This document shows positions 7,680-12,947 of a stretch of DNA of 12,947 bases, piece by piece. The position numbers and the translations under genes are program-made. The stretch comes from a bacterium (GTDB lineage Bacteria; Patescibacteriota; Gracilibacteria; UBA1369; GCA-2718715), in the NCBI GenBank assembly GCA_030426295.1, contig JAUHYY010000021.1, positions 1 to 12,947 on the forward strand, given 5' to 3'. Position 1 is the stretch's first letter, and every line of letters begins with the position of its first letter. Below the pieces are notes generated by a model. That model was not told the origin of the DNA. It searched no databases and saw only the letters and a program-made list of their open reading frames with translations.

Positions 7680-8627
7680 CTAGGTATTATTATTAGGGCT
7701 GATCCAAGTCATATCTTCGTATCTCTTAAACCATGTAATCTGTCTTTTAGCGAAGTTTCTTGTCTTTTGCTTAAATAAGTCTGTTGCTTCTTCAAGGCTT
7801 AGTTCATTATCTAAGTACATTTTAATCTCTTTGTAGCCAAGTGAGCTCATTGAAGGTAATTCTGGGTCGTACTTTGAGAGTAGTTCTTTGGTTTCTTCAA
7901 TTAGTCCTTGTTGCATCATAATGTCGATTCTGTCTTCTACTCTTTGGTATATTACTTCTCTTGGGTAACTTATTCCGATTAGTACGGGGTTGAATGGCGG
8001 CTTCCCGGTCTTTGTGTTTTCTGACTTTGTTTTACCCGTGACTTTATAAAGTTCTAGAGCTCTAACTATGTATCTTGGATTGTTTGGGTGGATTTCACCT
8101 GCTGCATCTGGGTCGATTTCGTTTAATTCTTGCCACAGTTTTTGGCTTCCCTCTTCTTTTATTCTGGCTTCTAGTGCTCGTTTAACTTCTAAATCTTCTG
8201 CCTTGTCAGCTTTGAGCTCATAATTTGCGATTAGAGCATCCAAGTAGAGACCTGTCCCTCCAACTACTATCGGCAGGATGTTTTCGCTCTGCAGGCGTTT
8301 AATTAATTCGTAAGCATGTGTTTTGAAGTCGAACAAAGTATATCGTTCATTTGGATATACGATGTCCATTAAATAGTGATCTACTCCATCGTATTTATAT
8401 GGGATTGCCCATAGTCCTTCTGTTGTGTCTGGAATCTCTAGTCTAGGGGCTGCTTTTGCTGTACCGATATCCATACCAATGTAGATCTGCCTTGAATCTG
8501 CTGATATAACTGCTCCATTATGCTCCTTTGCGAGCTGTACGCCTAAAGATGTCTTTCCTGTAGCTGTTGAGCCACCTATGAATACGACATCATTTTTGGG
8601 GTCGAGTTTGAGATTTAGGTTTTGCAT
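7680..8627 (-). CDS. miaA: tRNA dimethylallyltransferase MiaA
   Basis: MiaA transfers the dimethylallyl group of DMAPP to N6 of adenosine 37 in tRNAs that read U-starting codons (i6A37), improving decoding fidelity. At 315 residues it is of normal length. Visible: P-loop GGSTATGKTS (18-27), the DSRQIY motif with its catalytic Asp (44-49), GGTGLYLDAL (123-132), the tRNA-binding region with NPRYIVRALE (183-192), SSLGYKEI (261-268), and the C-terminal KRQITWFKR (294-302). A segment at about 61-85 carries extra residues before the usual HYLMDI motif. The start at 8627 gives the P-loop its normal N-terminal distance. Promoter TAGACA-18-TATACT lies just upstream, giving a leader of about 15 nt without a Shine-Dalgarno. 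It is divergent from the 88-aa orphan with 86 bp between starts, and its stop is TAG. Confidence 0.96.
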   Translation of the reverse strand: MQNLNLKLDPKNDVVFIGGSTATGKTSLGVQLAKEHNGAVISADSRQIYIGMDIGTAKAAPRLEIPDTTEGLWAIPYKYDGVDHYLMDIVYPNERYTLFDFKTHAYELIKRLQSENILPIVVGGTGLYLDALIANYELKADKAEDLEVKRALEARIKEEGSQKLWQELNEIDPDAAGEIHPNNPRYIVRALELYKVTGKTKSENTKTGKPPFNPVLIGISYPREVIYQRVEDRIDIMMQQGLIEETKELLSKYDPELPSMSSLGYKEIKMYLDNELSLEEATDLFKQKTRNFAKRQITWFKRYEDMTWISPNNNT

Positions 8628-8648
8628 GGCTTGGTTTTATGGCTTCGT

Positions 8649-8678
8649 AGTATAAAAGGGTTTTGACTTTGATGTCTA
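8649..8678 (-). promoter_or_regulatory. Probable miaA promoter
   Basis: On the minus strand TAGACA (8678-8673) and TATACT (8654-8649) are 18 nt apart, each matching five of six consensus bases. Transcription would start near 8642, about 15 nt before the ATG at 8627. Confidence 0.55.
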
Positions 8679-8713
8679 GTTTGTTACATTTTTTTATAAA
8701 GTAATATATTCAA

Positions 8714-8980
8714 ATGAACAACGTATCTACACCTGGTGGACGAGAAGCACTAGATGATGAAGAGTCACGAAATCTGTGCCGAGAAATAGCTGCTCTTACT
8801 GTTGACTATAACGAAGTCTCAATTGCTGAGCGCATGCAATTAGTTTCTAACTTAAGAAGGGAATTTCAGGTAGTTTGCCCTGAGGCTTTTTGTGATTCTT
8901 ACGCCTTTAATGGTGGAGGTTCTGTTACTCGTTATAGATGGAGTAAAGAAAGCCAAAAATACCAACGCAGGTTTAATTAA
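8714..8980 (+). CDS. 88-aa protein of unknown function
   Basis: A small, charged, soluble protein with no signal peptide or membrane segment. The first half looks helical (residues about 10-50, rich in Glu and Arg); the second holds a Cys pair CPEAFC (55-60), a glycine turn and a basic C-terminus ending QRRFN. I do not recognise a family. Support for a real gene is its isolated position in a frame without a competing overlap, the promoter-like AT-rich spacer it shares with miaA (for instance TATAAA at 8695-8700, although with no good -35), and a strong terminator 24 nt after its TAA. No Shine-Dalgarno precedes the ATG. It points toward the convergent surface-protein gene, and nothing in the sequence ties it functionally to either neighbour. 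Confidence 0.65.
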   Translation: MNNVSTPGGREALDDEESRNLCREIAALTVDYNEVSIAERMQLVSNLRREFQVVCPEAFCDSYAFNGGGSVTRYRWSKESQKYQRRFN

Positions 8981-9004
8981 TTTTCATTTTATTTTTAGAT
9001 ACAA

Positions 9005-9036
9005 AAAAAGCCCCTCCAATTAAGGAGGGGCTTTTT
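9005..9036. terminator. Strong bidirectional intrinsic terminator
   Basis: AAAAAGCCCCTCC (9005-9017), loop AATTAA and GGAGGGGCTTTTT (9024-9036) form a perfect 13-bp stem with an A-tract on one side and a T-tract on the other, so it works in both directions. It serves the 88-aa gene (stop at 8980, +) and the surface-protein gene (stop at 9083, -). Confidence 0.95.
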
Positions 9037-9082
9037 GAAGATTTATCTTGTTCAAGCTAAGTGCTTGAGGTTGATTATCTTA

Positions 9083-12000
9083 TTAGTCTCTATCCCATAC
9101 AGATTGTACAGAGAATTCATCAATGTAGCTTGATGTAAAGTCTTCGCCATCAGCATCAGTAAGATCACCATCAGCACCTTCTAGTGTTAGTGTCCCGTCA
9201 ACTTCAGCGTTATCCCACCATCTTACGTCTGATGAATCAGAAATAGATAGTGTTATGTTATCAGTTGATCCACTGAATCCAGTAAGATCAGTTGTAACAA
9301 CGAATGTATTTGAATCACCTGCAGAAATTCTACCTAGTGATTCAGAAAGGAATGGTACATATAATGTAGCTTCCTCTGCGAATACAGCTGTACCAGCATC
9401 ACAATCTGCTCCAGCATCATCAGCTATTTGAGCACCTGTATTTAGGTTAACAGCAACAAAAGTATTAGCTGATATAACATTAGTTACAACACCTTCTAGT
9501 TCTTTTGTACCATCTTCGTCAGCATCGTAATCGAATACTTGACCAACAGTTAGACCATGCGCAGTGATAGTGAATAGACCGTCTGAAACAGTACATGTAT
9601 CAGTAGCTGGAGTAGCGTTATCTAGAACAGCTACTAAAGTACCACTAGTAGATCCTCTTCTAATTTCGAAGTTGTCAGTACCAGTACCTGTACCAGAGTC
9701 AGAAACAGTGAAAGTAATAGCTGTCACTGTAGCTCTTTCTTCACCACTTAGTTCAGAAGCAGAGAATTTCATAACTTCGTCATCTGCACCACCAATTGGT
9801 TGGTTAGTGTAGCTTGAAGTTACTTCAGCTACTGCTAAGTGAGAAGCTCTAAGTTCGTGTGTGTCAGCTGCAACATCTCTTGCGTCGTCAGCTTCAGCAG
9901 TTTCAGAAATTCCATTGTAATAAGTGAAAGCATCTAACTCAAGAGTTAGTGTATCACCTGAAGTTGGAGCCGAAGCACCAGTAGTGTTACCTTTGAATGT
10001 TAACTCAAGAGCTAATTCATAGATTTCACCTTCTTCAAGGTCCCAATCTAGGTTTGTAGTACTGTCGTAATTTTCATCGTCAGCATCATTACCAAACCAG
10101 ATTGCGTCTGTATCTTTGATACTTCTTGTAACTGAATCAACTTCTTCACCATCTAGGTATAGAGTTGCAGTAGCAGATGTAACTGCAGAAACTAGACTTG
10201 CAGTAGCATCATCGAATCTGATTTCTCTTACTTCGATATCTGAATCATCTGCTTCTAGTTCCCATCTACCTACTTCAGTAGTTGTACCCATTACTACAAC
10301 AGCAGATTGTGGGCTTTCTGAATCTAGAACTGATGTAAGAGATCCAGTAGCAACTACTAATTCGTAACCGTCTGGCAATGAAGCTGTAGACTCAGTGTCA
10401 GAATCTAGAAGAGTGTAATCTACACCAGCAGCTACACCTCTAACATTTAACACTTCTCCTGCAGTAACAGTTGCATCATCAAGGTTACCAATAATTTCTA
10501 CTACAACAGTTTCACCTAGGTTAACAATGAATGAACTTCCGAATGTGAAGTTATTGTTATCATCGTCGTCAACATTATCTACAGCCATAGTTGTAACAGT
10601 TGAACCTTTTTGAGATCCATCTGCAAGAACTTTTACGTTCTTAATAGACATAGAATCACCATTAGCTGATTCTATTTCTAAGTCGATAGCAGTAATTTTA
10701 GTTCTTTCACCTTTTGCAGTGAACTCGTATCTAGCTAGAACTTGGCTTGTAGCTTCATCAGCAACATTACCAAGTGGTGAATCGTCAGAAAGATCCATTG
10801 TGAAGTCACCAGCTGTAATAGTTTGAGTTCCTTGGTTAGAGAAATCTCCTGCGAAGTTTGTAGTTGGGGCAACTAGTACTCCAAGCTCCATGTCTTCTGC
10901 ATCGATATCTCTTACTTCATCAACTTGGAAAGTAAATGTTCGGCTTGCACCGTCTACGATATCACCAACAATGTAGAAATCTTCGTTACCATCTAATTCA
11001 ATGTCAACGTTTGAGAAAGTTACTTTCTTTCCGCTAACGCTTACGTCAGCTTCAACTTCTTCTCTTGTGTCTTTAACTTCTAGAGAGAAGTCAGTAAGAT
11101 CACCTGAAGATAAAGTACCTACCATTTCAACAGCGAAACCATGAACTAGTACATCAGTACCGCTTAGGTTTAGCTCTGCTAAGTAAACATCTTGAGAACC
11201 AATTTCTAGTTCTTCAGCATCTTCATTAGCAATATCGAAAGTAAGTTGATTTACAGTTGAATCAACTGTTTCAAAGCTAGACCCTTCTAATGGGAATGAA
11301 CCTGAAACTGAACCTTCAGAAACTACTACGTCGCTTACAGAAGCAATGTCGAATCCGAAAGTTGTTGATGGATTATGAGTCCCTGCAACGTCGATATATA
11401 AATCAAGTTGCACTTCTTCTCCTTCATCAACTGAGAAAAGTACGTTGCTTCCAGAGAAAACAAATTCTCTAGTATCAACGTTTGATGGACCATCCGATAG
11501 GAATTCACCATCTAGATAAAGGTAAAGTTCGCTTACATCAGCATCGTTTAGGAATCCTGATCTAGTGAAAGTTACGCTTTCTACGTCAACGTCACCGTCT
11601 CCAGCTTCGAAGTCGAATGAACCAACATGAGCTCTAGCTTGAGCAATGTTAGAACCTGCATCAACTACAACGTTTCCGTCTGATGGGTTGTCAGAAGAGA
11701 AAGAAACCATAAGGTCTCCTGATTCAACTTCTTCTTCAACCACATTGTTTACTGGATCCATAGCGCTATAAGTAAGCTTGAAAGCTTCTGCTTTACGCAT
11801 AGTATCAGTTGGTCTTGCTTGAGTAACAACACCTAGACCCATAGAGCATTCGAATGCTTCTACAGCCCATTCAACACCTACGAAGTCGTCAGCGTCAACT
11901 GAACCGTCCGCAGCTCCTTCTAGAGAGCATAGGTTGAATGCGTTTGATGCCATAACTACAGCTTCGGCTCTAGACATAGAGTCTGCACAACCGAATAGTC

Positions 12001-12352
12001 CAGCTTCCGCGTCTCGCCCTTCAGCGATACCGTTAGCTACCATAGCACCTACAGCGTCCATAGCCCATTCAGGTACGTCGCTGAAACCTTCTGCAGACTC
12101 AGGAGCTGCATCTAGTTCTAATGCGTTCATCAACATTTGTGAGAACACACATTTTGTCACGTCTGCTCCAAGAGCTTCTGACGTGAAGAATTCTGGATCA
12201 CCCAATGCTTCAGCAGCTGATTCAGCCCAAGAGAACTCAGACGGAACTGCAGCGTGTGCAGGAGCGATCACAAGAAGAGATGCGATAAGTGTAGCAACAG
12301 TGAATGAAGCAACTACTTTTCGCAGTTTGTTTAAACTTCTTGATATATCCAT
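9083..12352 (-). CDS. Large acidic secreted surface protein with SLH-like N-terminus (putative S-layer protein)
   Basis: A 1089-residue exported protein, probably a major envelope or S-layer component. Residues 1-35 are a signal peptide: a basic start (RSLNKLRK), a hydrophobic core and a likely cleavage after APAHA. Residues about 38-200 resemble S-layer homology repeats, best seen in GFSDVPEWAMDAVGAMVANGI (89-109, quoted here only in outline) followed by MSRAEAVVMASNAF; SLH domains in other bacteria bind cell-wall polymers. Four cysteines (68, 122, 142, 169) fall in this part and could form two disulfides. From about 210 to the end the protein is a chain of beta-rich, Asp/Glu/Ser/Thr-rich repeats with few lysines, a style common in patescibacterial surface proteins. 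Two more cysteines (920, 984) bracket a short domain with an HGLTVG turn. There is no sortase motif, C-terminal membrane anchor or transporter signal. The start at 12352 is fixed by the signal peptide; the leader has no Shine-Dalgarno. Terminated at 9005-9036. Confidence 0.88.
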   Translation of the reverse strand: MDISRSLNKLRKVVASFTVATLIASLLVIAPAHAAVPSEFSWAESAAEALGDPEFFTSEALGADVTKCVFSQMLMNALELDAAPESAEGFSDVPEWAMDAVGAMVANGIAEGRDAEAGLFGCADSMSRAEAVVMASNAFNLCSLEGAADGSVDADDFVGVEWAVEAFECSMGLGVVTQARPTDTMRKAEAFKLTYSAMDPVNNVVEEEVESGDLMVSFSSDNPSDGNVVVDAGSNIAQARAHVGSFDFEAGDGDVDVESVTFTRSGFLNDADVSELYLYLDGEFLSDGPSNVDTREFVFSGSNVLFSVDEGEEVQLDLYIDVAGTHNPSTTFGFDIASVSDVVVSEGSVSGSFPLEGSSFETVDSTVNQLTFDIANEDAEELEIGSQDVYLAELNLSGTDVLVHGFAVEMVGTLSSGDLTDFSLEVKDTREEVEADVSVSGKKVTFSNVDIELDGNEDFYIVGDIVDGASRTFTFQVDEVRDIDAEDMELGVLVAPTTNFAGDFSNQGTQTITAGDFTMDLSDDSPLGNVADEATSQVLARYEFTAKGERTKITAIDLEIESANGDSMSIKNVKVLADGSQKGSTVTTMAVDNVDDDDNNNFTFGSSFIVNLGETVVVEIIGNLDDATVTAGEVLNVRGVAAGVDYTLLDSDTESTASLPDGYELVVATGSLTSVLDSESPQSAVVVMGTTTEVGRWELEADDSDIEVREIRFDDATASLVSAVTSATATLYLDGEEVDSVTRSIKDTDAIWFGNDADDENYDSTTNLDWDLEEGEIYELALELTFKGNTTGASAPTSGDTLTLELDAFTYYNGISETAEADDARDVAADTHELRASHLAVAEVTSSYTNQPIGGADDEVMKFSASELSGEERATVTAITFTVSDSGTGTGTDNFEIRRGSTSGTLVAVLDNATPATDTCTVSDGLFTITAHGLTVGQVFDYDADEDGTKELEGVVTNVISANTFVAVNLNTGAQIADDAGADCDAGTAVFAEEATLYVPFLSESLGRISAGDSNTFVVTTDLTGFSGSTDNITLSISDSSDVRWWDNAEVDGTLTLEGADGDLTDADGEDFTSSYIDEFSVQSVWDRD

Positions 12353-12893
12353 AATGTATATCGAGTTAAGAAATATTTATAAATAAAGCGCAGTTGATTT
12401 AGTTATTCACCTTTATATGTGGTTCAACTACGGACCAGCTATAAAGTGTATTTAATATAATGTGTTTCATTTCTTTCGTTTGCCTTTCCAATATTTCAAT
12501 GAACGTAGGTAATCAATTTTCGATTGTATATATATGTCTTCTCTCTTTACGTCTGGCGCTCGGGTACTCACACTCACCTACGAGTGCAGTTATCAACAGT
12601 GAATTTATCAGTCCGACTAGTCAAAGTCAAAGTTTTAGTAGTACATAAGCCGATTTATAGGTGACATGCCTACTCAATATTATGTAATTCATTTTTTGAT
12701 TACTCATATCCGAGTTTTTTGGCTTGCTTATGCGCTTTCACGTGTCGCCATATATAACGAAGTGGTTACGTGTTTTGTTACATGTTTTTCTGGGCATAAT
12801 CGTGATTGTATATTCGATGCATACTCACATGCGCCTTATCAAGGGCTTAAAGAGGTATTCGTATAATATCAATAAGTACTTGCTATGCACTCT
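12353..12893. other. 541-bp region upstream of the surface-protein gene, no convincing gene
   Basis: Frames of 60-66 codons exist on the plus strand (12460-12648, 12666-12866, 12724-12909), but they overlap each other, lack recognisable domains and have no promoter or ribosome site, so I do not call them. The stretch should contain the promoter of the surface-protein gene. TATAAA occurs on the minus strand at 12381-12376 and 12417-12412, but neither has a good -35 at the right distance. A single DnaA-box-like TTATCAACA occurs at 12590-12598, and a short inverted repeat CACTC/GAGTG at 12571-12586. Neither is enough to call a function. Confidence 0.5.
12358..12366 (-). promoter_or_regulatory. 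Third copy of the 9-bp leader element, before the surface-protein start
   Basis: ACTCGATAT on the minus strand ends 5 nt before the ATG at 12352. It is the same 9-mer that appears twice around the promoter of the 63-aa/765-aa operon. Position in the leader suggests a role in transcription start or translation of the surface protein, but the function is not known. Confidence 0.4.
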
Positions 12894-12927
12894 TTTTATG
12901 GTGAAATAATATTATTTCACCATAAAA
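12894..12927. repeat. Perfect 34-bp palindrome
   Basis: The left arm TTTTATGGTGAAATAAT (12894-12910) is followed without any spacer by its exact reverse complement (12911-12927). T-runs lie on the left and A-runs on the right, opposite to an intrinsic terminator, so it does not look like one. Options are a binding site for a dimeric protein, a cruciform-forming element or a recombination-type site. Confidence 0.9.
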
Positions 12928-12946
12928 GCCCGCTTTTACCAGGCTT
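12926..12946 (-). terminator. Possible terminator of a minus-strand gene beyond the window
   Basis: On the minus strand AAGCCTG and CGGGCTT (with one G-U pair) form a 7-bp stem around a 7-nt loop, followed by TTTTAT, of which the first bases are shared with the stem. The T-tract is short and the window ends at once, so the neighbouring gene is not visible. The hairpin might also serve a plus-strand transcript if T bases follow. Confidence 0.35.
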
Positions 12947-12947
12947 C

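Noticed and set aside
7646..7696. CTAATAATA/TATTATTAG inverted repeat and two ATACATAAT direct repeats between recJ and miaA
   Set aside because: The sequence is low-complexity AT repeat with a 33-nt loop and no GC stem, partly made of the two genes' own last codons; chance is likely.
1383..9083. A defence island or other mobile accessory system
   Set aside because: recJ, uvrA and miaA are core genes, and no integrase, transposase, toxin-antitoxin pair, nuclease-helicase module or CRISPR repeat is visible.
2..12352. Genetic code 25 (TGA read as glycine), as in some Patescibacteria
   Set aside because: All long genes are complete without any in-frame TGA and glycines are encoded by GGN, so the standard bacterial code fits.
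11934..12386. A 150-aa plus-strand frame opposite the signal peptide and SLH-like region
   Set aside because: It is an antisense shadow with alanine/serine-rich composition, as expected opposite the biased codons of the surface-protein gene.
12590..12598. DnaA box TTATCAACA as a sign of a replication origin
   Set aside because: Only one imperfect box is visible, there is no cluster, and dnaA, dnaN or gidA are not nearby.
12460..12909. Three overlapping 61-66-aa plus-strand frames
   Set aside because: They overlap each other in different frames, show no recognisable motif, and have no promoter or start context.

Overview
This is an AT-rich bacterial chromosome segment read with the ordinary genetic code. 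All long frames are intact, stops are only TAA or TAG, and glycine is GGN. It carries three universal housekeeping genes (uvrA, recJ, miaA), one DHH-family phosphoesterase, one very large acidic surface protein with an SLH-like N-terminus, and three genes I do not recognise. The surface-protein architecture, the form of the DHH protein, short leaders without Shine-Dalgarno motifs and the small intergenic gaps together suggest a member of the Patescibacteria / candidate phyla radiation. That placement is an inference from protein style; I cannot name the lineage. I see no insertion sequence, prophage gene, CRISPR array, tRNA or rRNA.

Layout. Bases 2-1381 (+) are the C-terminal half of UvrA. 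One base later, in convergent orientation, ends a minus-strand pair: a 63-aa protein followed 9 nt later by a 765-aa soluble protein (3881 down to 1383), driven by a near-consensus sigma70 promoter at 3909-3937. The 222-bp gap above it holds a hairpin terminator (4015-4052) for the next minus-strand gene, a DHH/DHHA1 phosphoesterase with a long proline-rich tail (5738-4176). That gene has its own near-consensus promoter, whose -35 box lies inside an inverted repeat. Divergent from it is recJ (5955-7649, +), which converges on miaA (8627-7680, -). Divergent from miaA is an 88-aa orphan (8714-8980, +). A strong bidirectional terminator (9005-9036) separates it from the 1089-aa surface protein (12352-9083, -). 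The last ~600 bases hold no convincing gene; they end in a perfect 34-bp palindrome beside a probable terminator of a gene beyond the window.

How the parts relate. uvrA and recJ act in DNA repair, the DHH protein probably in turnover of short oligonucleotides or related phosphodiesters, and miaA in tRNA modification. They form separate transcription units rather than one operon. The surface protein is likely a major envelope component. The least explained parts are the 63-aa/765-aa operon, a 9-bp element (ACTCGATAT on the minus strand) that appears three times and only in leader or promoter regions of that operon and of the surface-protein gene, and the palindrome near the right edge.
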